From Podocnemis expansa (lineage: Eukaryota > Chordata > Testudines > Podocnemididae): 64,000 bases of DNA. Position 1 is the first letter of the stretch; each line of letters starts with the position of its first letter. Positions 26,501-36,700 of the stretch are shown here, in pieces. Position numbers and translations under genes: made by a program. The stretch spans positions 4,257,372-4,321,371 of the forward strand of contig ML682067.1 in NCBI GenBank assembly GCA_007922195.1. The letters run 5' to 3'. Under the pieces are notes generated by a model. The model was not told the DNA's origin and did not search any database. It worked only from the letters and a program-made list of their open reading frames with translations.

Positions 26501-29500
26501 TTTCAGTGAAAAATCCTCCTAAAGTTTCATTCATGTTTTAACAGGTCAATGTCCCCTGAACTTCAACAGACAGAGAAAATACAATACCTTCTAACATGGA
26601 GCAACTTTCACGTGAATCACTTGCAATGCCAAGAGACACTTTTAGACCATTAAGAACCCAGTCCTGCAAACAGTTATATGTACAAATTCAATATGAACAC
26701 CAATGTGTATAAAGTTACCCATGGAAATGCAGACAGTGGGAATGATCTAGATGGGTTACTGCATCCAGGGCCATATTATACCACCACTAGGCTCAGGCCT
26801 AGGCTGTTTTGCCCAGTCCGTGTAGAGGATGTCTTTGGGGGGAAGAAGCAGATTGGAGACATCCCACTACAACCACTCTACAGCAGCAGCTTGTCCCACA
26901 GGGCTGGACCCAGCCTTCTGTTCTGGGTTTTGTGAGATGGCACATGGAGCCATAGTTTTGTTCTGGTCCAGCCAGCCCACACAGCCTTGTGGGACAAAGA
27001 CACCACTGATGGTTGAGCATAAGATAGGCTCACTTTCCAATTCTCCCCACTACTCTGACCTCTCTTCTGCACTGGGCAGGATTAGTGTCGCAGTGCCAGG
27101 GCAGAAGGTGCATATATGTAATGGTGGGTCAGAAAAACAGGACAAAGAAGTTGATGAGACACCTTGGTAAGAAGGCTGGGAATGGAACCAATTAGCACAA
27201 TCTTCAGGGTGTCTCCTTTTTTCTTAACATCTGAACTAGAACTCAGTGTGAAAAATTATTTATCAGGACTCTTCAGTTTTTTGTATCACATTAATGGACA
27301 AGAAAATGCAAAACTATGTCATTTGCTTAGGATAATCCAGAAAAAAGAAGTCCAACAGCAGTATAGAATAAGCAAATGATCAAAGGTTGCCAAAGAAATT
27401 AAGTTTGGGGTTTTTTTTATTCATATAGTTTTGAAAAATAAATACTTAATGCTTATACAAAGCTTTCCATCTGTAGGCAGTGTTTGCTTACCTGTCGAAA
27501 GTACTGTGCTGTTAGACTCATTTTACCGAAAGGAAAAGGGAAACACAGAAACATTAAGTGACTTCTCAAAGTTACTCAGCAGTATTAGACACATTCATCA
27601 CATATGCTTACCAATGGCTGCTTTACCCCAGATCTGCACTTTAAGGTCTGTTTGTTCTTGCTGGGATTTCAGATTTTTTAACTTTTGAAGGTTAGCTTCA
27701 TATCTCTGCTGTGAAGCAATCTGCTCATTTTTTTCATCTCCTTCCCAAGGATTCCATTCTCCATTTCCCAAAGAAGAGTGTTCTACGGTTGAAAGGCACA
27801 TATTTTGCATTAACAACCTCAAGTCTGCAAGCCTACTCTTAATTATCACAGAAATGACAGATCTCATTATAAAAGGTGTTTTCTAAGGCACTGTCCACAG
27901 CAAAATTATTTTCAAAACATTCTTATGCCAACCATGGCTACAGCATGGGCTAGTATACAGTAGCAAAAGTTTTCTAATTCTCAACAGGTAGTAATTTTGG
28001 AAGCTTTACTATAGATGGGGCTCAGGTCTGCCTGCACAGGATTAGGGCCTACATTTGTACAGAATCTAGCAGAAGAGTACCTTATCCCCTACCAGGTATC
28101 TATGGTGCTACCACAACAAATAGGGAAACGTATAATCTGGGCATGAGAAATTTTCACTTTGTGGAAGTTCCTGTAAGAAGCTCCTCAAATAAAAGACTGA
28201 AGGGAGAGAAAAACAATTAACTGAAGAAACACCTGTATTTTCCATAGTATAGCATATATATATTCAAGACTCAGGAAATATGGATTTTTTAACTAGCCTT
28301 CAGACTAGATGATCATATTGGTCCCTTCTGACCTTAAAATGTATGAACCTGTGCAAAAGTTATGTTTCACTGAGGACCAAATGCAAAGAACCTGTCATCA
28401 AAAATAGGAGAATGACTAGTTCTCGCAGTCACAATGATAAAAAAGCCCTGTATTTAATTGTCTGAACTGATAGGCAGATAAAGAATAACTGCTACGACAG
28501 TAAAACAATTGGCCCTAAAGGGAGAAAAGGTTCAGAACAAACTGGGGCTAAGGATCTTCTACATGCCATAAAAGAAATGGACTTTATCAACAATGTGTAG
28601 TGTAGTGGCTAGCACTTCTGCTTAACATGCAGAAGGTCCTGGGTTCAATTCCCAGGGGGTTGGACTTGATGATCTCATGAGGTCCCTTCCAGCCCTATGA
28701 TTTGATTGATTGAACAAAAACTTCACTAGGCAGTAAGCAGCTCCTCCAACTCCCAGTCACTACAAGTTGTTATGGATACAGATGTCAGAAAGCTTCAGGG
28801 CAGTAAAGACACCAAACATCTAAACCAATGGTTCTCAACCTTTGCAGGCTGCAACACATTTGGAGGCATATTGTGTCCCTACAGGACATGCCAAATCCAG
28901 CCATCTCCCCAGCTCTTTGCAACAGACTTGACACTGTGCAGTGACATCATAAAGTGTCCTGACACACTGGCTCAATATGACTGATCTAAACTACCCGCAG
29001 AGATCTTGTACTTTCTGTAGAGTATAGCCCAGTCATTTGTTACATATGAGTCTCAAAGACATAAACAGCAGATCACAATACACCTTAGCAAATGCTAATG
29101 CAAAGGACTAAAAAAACAAAGAGAAGATATATAAATACATTTTACTGGCTGTGTATTCAAGTTTTATGGCTATGGAATAATACTGGAGAGCTTAAGTAAG
29201 TCTCTAGTTTCCAGGTTCTCATCCCATCAATACTTTTATTAAGTGCTGCTTCCCATTAAAACTGCAATTTAAAAATTGGCTGTCACTGGTTTTACAATAC
29301 TTCAGATTGCTACATCAATAGGCTTGGAGAATTTTTTTTTAAAATTGACTCCTAGTCTAGATGTTTATTTTTAAGTGTTTCTTTAAAAAACACTTATATT
29401 TTCAGCATTCTGAGGATTTTGGGGGGGAGGGAGTGTTGAAACAATTTAACAATGTTAAATATTGAAATACAAAGTTAAAGGGTTATAAACCATTAACACA

Positions 29501-30065
29501 AATGATCAACATCACATCAAAATACCCTTAAATCAATACTCAATGTTTTCCCCATCTTATCCATAAATAATAGGATTAATTCAGAAGACTAAATAACTGG
29601 ATTTTGACTCCAAGTTCTCAAGCAACATTTTCTTACTTTGCCTATCTGTAGATTTTGACTAGTAATCATGGAACTATTTTTTTTTTCTTTTTTTTGCATG
29701 AAGCATTGAGACCAACACAGCTATATGAGTGACACAAGATGAGCGAGGTAATTTACTGGACCAGCTTCAGCCAGTAAGTCCAACTTCTACACATCTCCTC
29801 TTCAGTTCTGGTCCAGGGAAACATTTTTCTCATCAGCTGCTGTGTACATACGTGAAATTGCCGTTGCAGATATCTACTGCTAGGGAGCTAACTCTTCCGG
29901 TCTAGACACAAACATGAACCTTACCAACTGCTTTGATCCGCTGTTACAGTGTGAAGTTCCAAAGGGGGCAGCCGTGTTAGTCTAGTCCAGCCAAAAAAAA
30001 ACCAAACAAGGAGTCCTGTGGCACTTAAAGACTAACACACTTAAAGACTAAGTGCCGCAGGACTC

Positions 30066-30096
<31 letters not shown>

Positions 30097-31204
30097 GTTA
30101 TAGTGTGACCTGCTCCCATGACTTACCCTCCTCTGCATTTATTTTCTTCTCATTCTGTAAGCTCCCCCATCTTAAAAGCATCTGATGAAGTGGGACTTTC
30201 TTCCACAAAGGCTCATGCGATAAATAAATTTATTAGTCTTTTAAGCGCCACAGAACTCCTTATTTTATTTTAAACGTGATACACTGATTACTTTGAGGCT
30301 GGGCATTTGCAGTGGGGCTAAGGGCCTCAGTAACAACTGAAACAGGTAGCTGCCTATGGCAGGCTCCTCAACTCAAAAAACAACAAGCAGTTGTGTGGCA
30401 CTTTAAGACTAACAGATTTATTTTTTGCATGAGCTTTCGTGGGAGAAGATCCCACTTCCTCAGATGCTTCGAAGATGGGTGAACTTACAGAAAGGAATGA
30501 AACTAAATGCAAGGGGGTGTAAAACATAGGATCAGGTCATAAAGTAACAGCAAATCAGAGCAGTTTACAGGCTTAAAGAATCGGAAGCCTGAAGTCAAAT
30601 TACCCTTTGTAATGGGAAAAAAACCCATAATCTCGATTGAGTCCTGCCCTCCTGCTTCCCTACTAGCCCAGCACCAAAGCCTGGCTGCCCAGCCTCCTCC
30701 TGCAGCCGGCCACACCTCTGGCTCGGGCTCCCAGATGTCAGGCAGGAGGAGACGGCCTCCTTTTTACCTGCATGTCCTCCATCCAGCAGGCATTTTAAAA
30801 ATACGTGATCTTGCCTGGCTTTTTACTTCCAGGGGTTAAAGGATGCTGGAACACCCTATTTTGAGGGGGGACGCGTTCCAGGGCCCCCTAAAAACAAGAA
30901 TATGACATGAATACAGCATTTCCCCCATGTGTCCTCCTTTTCCTACTTCCCCGGCCTGCTCTCCAGGCTTTGGCATCCGGCAGCCCTAGCTCTGGCCGGG
31001 GGGGAGCAAAGCACCGCCTCCCCTGAGGCAAACCCAGACCGCGTGAGGCCGTTGCCCGGGCGCCGCGTTACCTCGGCCGCGGGGCCGGCGGGGGCCGGCG
31101 CGGGCGGCGGGCGGGCGCAGGAAGACGCGGTAGGCGGCGTAGAGGGAGAAGAGCGAGTAGGCGGCCAGCAGCGCGGAGCACAGCCGCTTGCGCGTGGCCC
31201 GCAT
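17130..31204 (-). CDS. RXYLT1: Ribitol-5-phosphate xylosyltransferase 1, complete six-exon gene
   Basis: The coding parts are 31204-31072, 27782-27612, 25776-25674, 21426-21112, 20019-19849 and 17550-17130, on the minus strand. Together they are 1314 nt, 437 residues and a stop, against 443 in human. The residues align closely with vertebrate RXYLT1/TMEM5 throughout. In that family the enzyme is a type II Golgi membrane protein that transfers xylose from UDP-xylose to ribitol-5-phosphate on the core M3 O-mannosyl glycan of alpha-dystroglycan. This step is needed for laminin-binding matriglycan, and loss in human causes a dystroglycanopathy. Seen here: a hydrophobic anchor at about residues 9-29, a variable Pro/Arg-rich stem to about residue 50, a conserved lumenal domain from [12 protein letters not shown] onward, N-X-S sequons at 272 and 305, and an exostosin-like block around 328-345 ([18 protein letters not shown]). 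No frameshift or internal stop. All splice sites are GT/AG with phases 1, 1, 2, 2, 2. Confidence 0.97.
17551..19848 (-). other. RXYLT1: RXYLT1 intron 5
   Basis: 2298 bp, AT-rich. No nested gene or well-preserved repeat is visible. Bases 18390-18450 resemble a small piece of a TCTAGACTGG-type DNA-element end. Confidence 0.85.
19849..20019 (-). CDS. RXYLT1: RXYLT1 exon 5
   Basis: 171 nt encoding residues 241-298. The acceptor is tttttacag and the donor CA|GTAAGA. It carries [14 protein letters not shown] and the sequon NSS at about residue 272. Confidence 0.96.
20020..21111 (-). other. RXYLT1: RXYLT1 intron 4
   Basis: 1092 bp. A poly-A stretch on the plus strand near 20401-20416 may be a retroelement tail. 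Nothing else recognised. Confidence 0.85.
21112..21426 (-). CDS. RXYLT1: RXYLT1 exon 4
   Basis: 315 nt encoding residues 136-241, the largest internal exon. The acceptor is tattcacag and the donor AC|GTAAGTG. It contains [12 protein letters not shown], then [10 protein letters not shown], then [15 protein letters not shown] and [11 protein letters not shown], all strongly conserved in the family. Confidence 0.96.
23950..24640 (+). mobile_element. CR1/L3-like LINE 3' fragment (sense to +, antisense to RXYLT1)
   Basis: Plus-strand frames carry worn versions of the CR1-clade C-terminal blocks: [13 protein letters not shown] text at 23.97 kb, a [13 protein letters not shown] block at 24190, and a terminal NHWHSLL...[12 protein letters not shown] block ending near 24535. 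There are many substitutions, so this is an old copy. Confidence 0.65.
25308..25656. mobile_element. CpG-rich pogo/Tigger-like non-autonomous element (349 bp)
   Basis: The left end cagtggggacccattaac and right end ggtaatgggtccccactg are inverted repeats, and both sides carry a TA dinucleotide (25306-25307 and 25657-25658). A TA target duplication with CAG ends points to the Tc1/mariner superfamily, pogo/Tigger branch. The interior has many intact CpG words (gcgcgc, acgcgcga), unusual for a methylated vertebrate intron. No transposase frame. Its right end lies 16 bp from the RXYLT1 exon 3 donor. Confidence 0.75.
25674..25776 (-). CDS. RXYLT1: RXYLT1 exon 3
   Basis: 103 nt encoding residues 102-136. 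The acceptor is tttatgtag and the donor AG|GTACCA, which is not the strongest consensus. It carries [18 protein letters not shown] and SAQWREG. Confidence 0.96.
25777..27611 (-). other. RXYLT1: RXYLT1 intron 2
   Basis: 1835 bp. Around 26767 a caggccata-like hAT terminus may begin (cagggccatattatacc), but I could not find its partner. The frames at 26678-27170 on both strands belong to this block and are not coding. Confidence 0.8.
27612..27782 (-). CDS. RXYLT1: RXYLT1 exon 2
   Basis: 171 nt encoding residues 45-102. The acceptor is caaccgtag and the donor TTG|GTAAGC. It starts the conserved lumenal part ([12 protein letters not shown]) and ends [10 protein letters not shown]. Confidence 0.96.
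28305..28350 (+). repeat. CR1/L3 3' tail fragment
   Basis: The text agactagatgatcatattgg, followed by tcccttctgaccttaaaatg, matches the 3' end pattern of L3/CR1 elements. Confidence 0.55.
28596..28713 (+). repeat. tRNA-Val-derived SINE with CR1-type tail
   Basis: The head resembles a tRNA-Val gene. Box A tagtgtagtgg (28598-28608) and box B ggttcaattcc (28642-28652) both fit the RNA polymerase III consensus. Between them a 7-bp stem (cttctgc/gcagaag) encloses the loop ttaacat with anticodon AAC. The body then passes into gggggttggacttgatgatc, and a ttgattga-type tail shared with CR1, which suggests mobilisation by CR1 reverse transcriptase. It lacks the first tRNA bases and an acceptor stem, so it is not a functional tRNA. 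It lies in RXYLT1 intron 1, antisense to the gene. Confidence 0.8.
28826..28983. mobile_element. hAT-like non-autonomous element (158 bp)
   Basis: A perfect 8-bp duplication, atctaaac, flanks it (28818-28825 and 28984-28991). The left end is caatggttctcaacc. The right end (atatgactg) has only weak inverse match, so it is probably internally deleted at the right. Confidence 0.7.
29700..29900. repeat. Interspersed repeat, unclassified
   Basis: Contains accaacacagctatatgagt, acaagatgagcgaggtaatt and ctcctcttcagttctggtcc, an ordered set of words that I recognise as a common turtle/crocodilian repeat without a firm family name. Confidence 0.5.
29950..30290. repeat. Repeat family A, two copies, with an inverted pair at the join
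   Basis: A minus-oriented start (aaagggggcagccgtgttag, then aaggagtcctgtggcactta) is followed within 30 bases by its own inverse (agtgccgcaggactccttgt), forming a hairpin at 30004-30072. A second, plus-oriented copy runs to about 30270 (ctgtaagctcccccatctta, then ataaatttattagtctttt). A poly-T run separates the two. Confidence 0.7.
30378..30560 (-). repeat. Repeat family A
   Basis: Minus-oriented copy: tgtgtggcactttaagacta, gcatgagctttcgtgggaga, agatcccacttcctcagatg, then tgtaaaacataggatcagg. Confidence 0.7.
30753..30900. repeat. Left arm of inverted repeat around RXYLT1 exon 1
   Basis: Includes cctccatccagcaggcattt, tggctttttacttccagggg, and taaaggatgctggaacaccc. It is the approximate reverse complement of 31436-31585. 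It lies in intron 1, about 170 bp from the exon 1 donor. The ttaaag/ggaacaccc words also occur in the hAT-like element at 38421-39245. Confidence 0.85.
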
Positions 31205-31330
31205 CCCGCAGGCCGCCGGGCCGGGCCCGCCTCCTCGCGCCGCCCCCAGCCGCGCTCACCCGGGCCGCCCGGCCCAGCAGGCCCCGGCCGCTTGGGCGAC
31301 TGAGTGCCCCGCCCGGTCCGCCTGCCTGGC
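30985..31330. promoter_or_regulatory. RXYLT1: CpG island at the RXYLT1 5' end
   Basis: Very GC-rich with dense CpG (ccgcgg, gggcgccgcg, gcgcg), against AT-rich surroundings. It covers exon 1 and about 125 bp upstream. I see no TATA box at a useful position, as expected for a CpG-island promoter. The transcription start cannot be read from sequence. Confidence 0.8.
31072..31204 (-). CDS. RXYLT1: RXYLT1 exon 1 (start codon, membrane anchor)
   Basis: 133 nt. The ATG at 31204-31202 is chosen because MRATRKRLC matches the family N terminus. The donor is CCGAG|GTAACG. It encodes a short basic cytosolic tail, a hydrophobic anchor (about residues 9-29) and a Pro/Arg-rich stem. The stem is the main source of the six-residue length difference from human. 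Confidence 0.94.
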
Positions 31331-31435
31331 AAAATCTTGCCCCAGCTAGAGTCACCAGAGACCACAGCAAAGAAAGGAGGAGAGGGAAGTAGGATTTTGG
31401 AGGACCATGGAGAAACTGTAGTGTTAATGTGAGAG

Positions 31436-31585
31436 TCTTCTGGTTTTAGGAGGCCCTGGATTGCTTCCCCTCTAAAAATAGGGTGTTCCGGCATACTTTA
31501 ACCCTGGTAAGTAAAGAGCCAGACAAAATCATTTATTTTTGAAAGGCCTGCTGGATGGAGGATGTGAAGGTAAAAAGGAAGACAG
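31436..31585. repeat. Right arm of inverted repeat around RXYLT1 exon 1
   Basis: Contains aaaatagggtgttccggcat, actttaaccctggtaagtaa and ggcctgctggatggaggatg, the inverse of the left arm. It lies about 230 bp upstream of the RXYLT1 start codon, so it may overlap or border the promoter. Confidence 0.85.
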
Positions 31586-31701
31586 GTCCTCCTTTTGCGG
31601 CTGGTAACCCTAGCCACAACTCGCCACGCGCCAAAAAACCTTGGGAAAACATGCATGGATCTTGCTGTGCTCTGGACCCCCAGCTAAGGGTATGTCTGCG
31701 C

Positions 31702-31910
31702 CAGGGGTCTCAAGCTCAAATCACCGCCAGGGCTGAATGAGGATTAATACAGGGCCTCATGAGGACTAGTGCGTTAGCCCAAGGGCCACAGCACTGAAAC
31801 CTTTCAGGTAACGGTGTTGCAAATATCAGTAACAATAGTGGTGTTGTCAGTCACAGGAAATAGCTTTAGGGGCCGCACGTGGCCCATGGGCTTTGTGTTA
31901 GGGACCCCTG
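31702..31910. mobile_element. hAT-like element, same family as 7530-7711
   Basis: The ends are caggggtctcaag and agggacccctg. The flanks gtctgcgc and gtctatac differ only by transitions, as expected from CpG decay of a duplication. Its right part was later duplicated in tandem. Confidence 0.75.
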
Positions 31911-32065
31911 GTCTATACTGACAGCTCACCCTTCCAGGTAACGGTATTGCAAATATCAGTAACAATAGTGGTGTTGTCAGTCACAGGAAATAGCTTTAGG
32001 GGCCGCACGTGGCCCATGGGCTTTGTGTTAGGGACCCCTGCTCTATACTGACAGCTCACCCTTCC
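31806..32065. repeat. Tandem duplication, 2 x 130 bp
   Basis: Bases 31806-31935 and 31936-32065 are nearly identical. The unit runs from aggtaacggt, through the right end of the hAT-like element, to agctcacccttcc. The few differences suggest a recent event. Confidence 0.9.
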
Positions 32066-32651
32066 GGGTGCAGATCGCAGTGAGTATGAACTTGCTGGGC
32101 CCAATGTTTCCTCTCATTTTTCATAGGCTGTGAGCGCAAAACATTTCTTTTGTGCAAATGTTTGGAACCAGTGTCCAATCTGTGCGTGCTCCAGTGAGTG
32201 TGGTCAAACTTGTGAGTGTAAGGAAGCAAGTGTATGATGCAAATAATATCTAAATTTTATTTTGATACGGCGATGGGAATGATTTTATAAATTACAAAAG
32301 CTTATTTGAAACATGCTACTTGAAATGACCTTAAAGTAGCATAAAAATATTAGCACTGTTGAATTTGTTTGTGGGTGCTTTATTTTTGTTGTGTACGTGG
32401 GTTTCATGACTTGTGTGTGCACGGACAGCTGAGAAGGAACATAGGCGGCTTCACTCCCAGAAGTCAACCCCAGAAGTCCTGGGGGTCGGGGATATAGGGG
32501 AAAGCCGACTGCAAATCCCCTGGTGTGTACTGGCAGCTTAAAAAGTTGCCACCGGTTGTGCAAAGAATTTTGTTTCTTGCATAACTAGCTGTCGACTGCT
32601 GCTGAAAAGCACCCAAATGTAGACTACGGCTAAGTACTGAGAAATCTAGAG
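32066..32651. other. Intergenic, no gene seen
   Basis: Short frames at 32285-32664 lack any recognisable domain. Confidence 0.4.
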
Positions 32652-32850
32652 TAGTGGTTCTCAAAATTTTGTCTGCTGTGGCACACCTTGCTACCTGTAA
32701 TTAATTTGAGGCACACCACCATATAGTTTCCAAATGAACTCATAAGTATTCATGAGTTAATGAGCCAATCCAGAGGTCTTTGAGTAGTTTTTCAAAAAAT
32801 TTTGTGGCACACCTGCTCAGACCTGACGGCACACTGGTTGGGAAACACTG
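32652..32850. mobile_element. hAT-like non-autonomous element (199 bp)
   Basis: The ends tagtggttctcaaa and ttgggaaacactg are inverted. The octamers atctagag (32644-32651) and gtctagag (32851-32858) differ at one base. Confidence 0.75.
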
Positions 32851-32969
32851 GTCTAGAGCACCAAAATATGCAGACCCTGCTGTGAAGTGCTGCTGCATTA
32901 CTGCATGTATGCAGCTGTGGCACTTCTGTTTGCTGGATCCAGGCTAATTTAGAAACCAAATCCAAACGC

Positions 32970-33120
32970 TCCATTCCTCCAGCTTCAAAGCATTTGACAA
33001 TGTGGGATTTTTCTCTCACAGGAAGCTCATGCAATAAATATTTTTGTGAGTCTTTAAAAGTGCCACAGGACTCCTTGTTTGTTTTACTGAACTAGACTAA
33101 CACAGCTGCCCTTTGAACGA
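32970..33120 (+). repeat. Repeat family A
   Basis: Contains aagctcatgcaataaatatt, gtgccacaggactccttg and ctagactaacacagctgccc, matching the copy at 15.54 kb. Confidence 0.75.
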
Positions 33121-33494
33121 AGAAAACTAGTTATTCCAATTCCACTGCCAAAAAATGCAGGCTGCCCTGGTCAGTAACTGCATCAAAAACTTACCTAGGC
33201 TCTGGAGCATCCTATAATTTTTTGATCTCAAGTGTCCAAATGGTATCATCAAAATATACATTGCTAATCCTGTTTGGTCAGAAGAATCCAGGCACCTGCC
33301 AATCAGGAAAGGCCACTCGAAAATCAGGCCCTCCCTTGTCGAGTATCCCTCAGCTATTCTCCCTCAAGCAGTCTCCTGCCTGTATGAGTCAGCTTTATGG
33401 CATTTGTATTCCAGTAGTATTGCCTGCCTGACCCCATACTGCTGAGTGCTGTCCATGCTCAGTGAGGCAGTCTCTGCTGAAGAGTGCACTCAAT

Positions 33495-33744
33495 CAGGGG
33501 TTCTCAAACTTTCTCCAGGATGCCATTTGAAAATATTTTTGGTGGTGATGCTACTACCCCCCCCCGCAAATGCCTCCCATGCTTTGCCACCCTTACTTCT
33601 GTACTGGTGCTGGGGGTGGCACTGCCTTCAGAGTACCCACCCCACAGCCACTGACTCTGATGGGCTGACTGTCAGCCATGTGCAGGGCTGACAGCTCACG
33701 GCTCCCCTGCAATAACCTTCTGACCCCTAATTTGAGAATCCCTG
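33495..33744. mobile_element. hAT-like non-autonomous element (250 bp)
   Basis: The ends are caggggttctcaaac and tttgagaatccctg. The flanking octamers cactcaat and cactaaat differ at one base. A separate left end, cagtggtcttcaaac, begins at 33832 without an identifiable partner. Confidence 0.8.
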
Positions 33745-33759
33745 CACTAAATAAACAAA

Positions 33760-36700
33760 GACCTCTAAGGGATTGGGGGGGAGGGAGGGGAAGGACCTTT
33801 TGCTCACAACAGACCACAGAACAGTGGTCTTCAAACTTTTTAGCTTTTCCCTCACCCCTTACCCATGTCTGCTCCTTTCCTCCTCAGCTGGGGCTGGGAG
33901 GAAGTCTGCAGTGTCCAGGGGCTGACTTAGAGACACCAGGTGGATGCAACAGTGAGTGAAGCCAGTAGCCCATGGCTGAGGGTCAGGGCCACCGTAGATC
34001 TTGGCACAGTGGGGTGGGGTGATGCTCCTCCCAACCCCGTTAGTGCTTCTGCAGGTCCCCTGGGGTTCGTGCCCAAATGCAAAAATATAGATACTCGGGG
34101 AATTTTTAACTGAAAAAAATTAGGCTTTGTGAGAGGATAGGCACTTATCAAGTTCAACTGGAATTTTGTGGATCCCAGTGGAGGCAAAACTGGGACATAC
34201 ATGCCTAAACTAGAGATTTAGGCACCTAAATCTAGGGTTCATGTGCTTAAGTTCCTGTGTGGTGTAGAGGAAGTCTCAGTAAGTGGGGGCCACAGACTTA
34301 GTGAGGAGTGGAGCTTTATTCTACACAGCTGCAGGCCCATGGGCAAGTACCCAAGAGCCCTGAGAATAGTGTACATTATTCTTATATAGTGACATATTAT
34401 ATGATATTACAAAGCATAAACTGTTGCTGTATAGCCAGGTAAGTTCTGGGTCCATCCTTTTTGCACCAAAATTCCCCCAGTTACAACCCCTTCTTTTGAC
34501 CCGCCTTACCCCCACATAACCTCCAATCATAATTCACCTGCGCCGCAGGCCTCTGGCCTTGCCATAGAGCTGGCCCAAACGGGTTTTCTTTCATCTGGGG
34601 TAGACTGACCTTTAGAATTCTGCAGGCAAATCCAAACACCTTCTCTCTCTCCAAATTTCAGTACAGCTTGTCCTTGAAGCACAGACACAGACTCAGCGAA
34701 GCTCTTTACAGTGTATCTTATCAGTTAGTTGCTTATATTGGCCCCCTTCCAGGTGTGCTAGAGAAACTGCAGCTTCTTCCCTCCCCCACCCCAGGCCTCC
34801 TAAGCTATCTGTGTCTCAACGCTGTTAGGCCTCAGCTACGGAATTCCTCCACAGTGGATTCTATCCCAGCCTCTTTGTGCCCCTGTTTACTCATTTATAG
34901 AAGCTATTTACACAAATATTGTGAAGCTTAATTATTGTAAAATGCATTACACAGCGAATGGAAAGTGCTACCTAAAGGAGGGAGAAAGATGTTATGAAAA
35001 AGTTTATTTAATGCAAAAGATCATCTAGCAGTAAACTCTGGTTATCAACTGAAAATCAAATATCCTTTCAATTATATGGCAAGGGAAATTAAAGAATTCC
35101 ATATGTAAAAAAAAAATTACCAGGTTCATTTGGGTTTCTGTTTGATCTTAAAGGTTTCTAAGAAAATTTGATATAGGAGTCTGGCCATTTAAATGATGTA
35201 ACAGAAATGAAAATTTTTCTGAAGAAACCTTCATGAATATTTAGTATAATTCTCGGAGCCTTGTGGGGTTTTTTTGGTTTTTTTTTTTCTTCACTAATGG
35301 CTACCTATGCTTTTCAGACACACAGCTGAGAATCAATTGCACAACAGGTCTGTATTTTGAATGCTTGAGTTTAATTTTGTGATTAAGAACTCAGATAAAA
35401 ATGCACTCACTCAGCCAAATACTTCTCTGATAGTCACCTAAAATCTTTTGAGTTCCTTTGTGTCATCTAATATTTTGTTTGTCTGCATTCATAGTAAACT
35501 TCCTTCTCTGATTGAATCCTTGAATCTGTGTCAATCACACATCAAAGGGAAGCATGGACAGTATTTACTATCTATTTACCTTCATATAATGAAATAGAGA
35601 AATCTTTGTAATTCAAGTGCTTATATTTACCACAATTATTATTGGTGCAATAGTATTCTTGCCCCCATACTATTTATAATGGCCAGTTAACACGAGTTCA
35701 AAATAATTAACTCAAATCTTAGAGTTCTCACAGATATTTAAGCTTTAAATTGCTGCAGTTAACCATGTAACATAGTATGCTCCTTACCTTTGGACAAAGG
35801 ACTCTGTTGTCCAGTCATTTATCTTTTTTTCCTAAAGAGTTGCATAAAAGTACATAATGAAAACATAAACTCACAGAGTGGAAAATCCCGTGGTTAAAAA
35901 GCAAAGGAGTATTTGCAGATTCAGTAGGACTTCTAATACTATTTTAAGGGGCTTAATAGAACAACTTATAGATGAGTTGTATAGGATTTCTCCATCACTG
36001 GCAGTTTTAAAATTGAATGTTTTTTTTTTTTTGAAGACTTATACCCTGTGGTTCCAAAGCCCTCATACTCTGAAAGTGCTATGGCTTGTGTTATATAGGA
36101 CATCAGACTAGGTGATCACTTTCTGGCTTTGGAATCTATGAATTGTGTTTTTAGTAAGGGTGGAATATAGCACATTAAAAGGTGAACGCATGTCTAAAAA
36201 GTGACAATGTAATTCAATAGACGTCTGTTTTGCCCAGGAATCCATTAGAAGCAGTAAAAATTAGCATCTGGATACTTAAAATGAATGTTATGAATTTAAG
36301 CAAGATGTGACTGAAAGGGTAGATGTACTATACCCAAGACATAGTCAAACATAAATCATAACTGACTACTCAGATCCAATTTGTAAGTGTTATGAATACG
36401 ACTGTTAAAGACACTGGACATGATAATGAACTGTGCTGTAAAGAGGTGACTGTATACTTCCAAACATTTAGAAAGCAGACTCAGGCTTGGATAAGGGATA
36501 AGTTGAGTGTTTCCACATAACCATTACATCAAAAGCTGTAACACTTTTCAGTGGGATTACCAAGAACTGTTCTAAGATTCATGATAGACAATTGATCTGT
36601 GATGAGTTAAATGGCCCCATTTTATTTTCCTATTTTCAAAACTTTTGAAATACTAGGGATTGCTGTGGTGTTTTCTCAGATTTCACTGCTTTCATATTTT

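Larger units (their letters stand above)
27783..31071 (-). other. RXYLT1: RXYLT1 intron 1
   Basis: 3289 bp. It holds a LINE tail at 28305-28350, a tRNA-derived SINE, a 158-bp hAT-like element, several copies of repeat family A and the left arm of an inverted repeat close to exon 1. Confidence 0.85.

Noticed and set aside
28596..28665. Functional tRNA-Val gene
   Set aside because: The acceptor stem is missing and the sequence runs into a CR1-type SINE tail, so it is a SINE head.
30943..31494. Minus-strand 183-codon and other frames over the CpG island
   Set aside because: They are alternative frames of GC-rich promoter sequence. The RXYLT1 frame starting at 31204 is the one supported by protein similarity and splicing.
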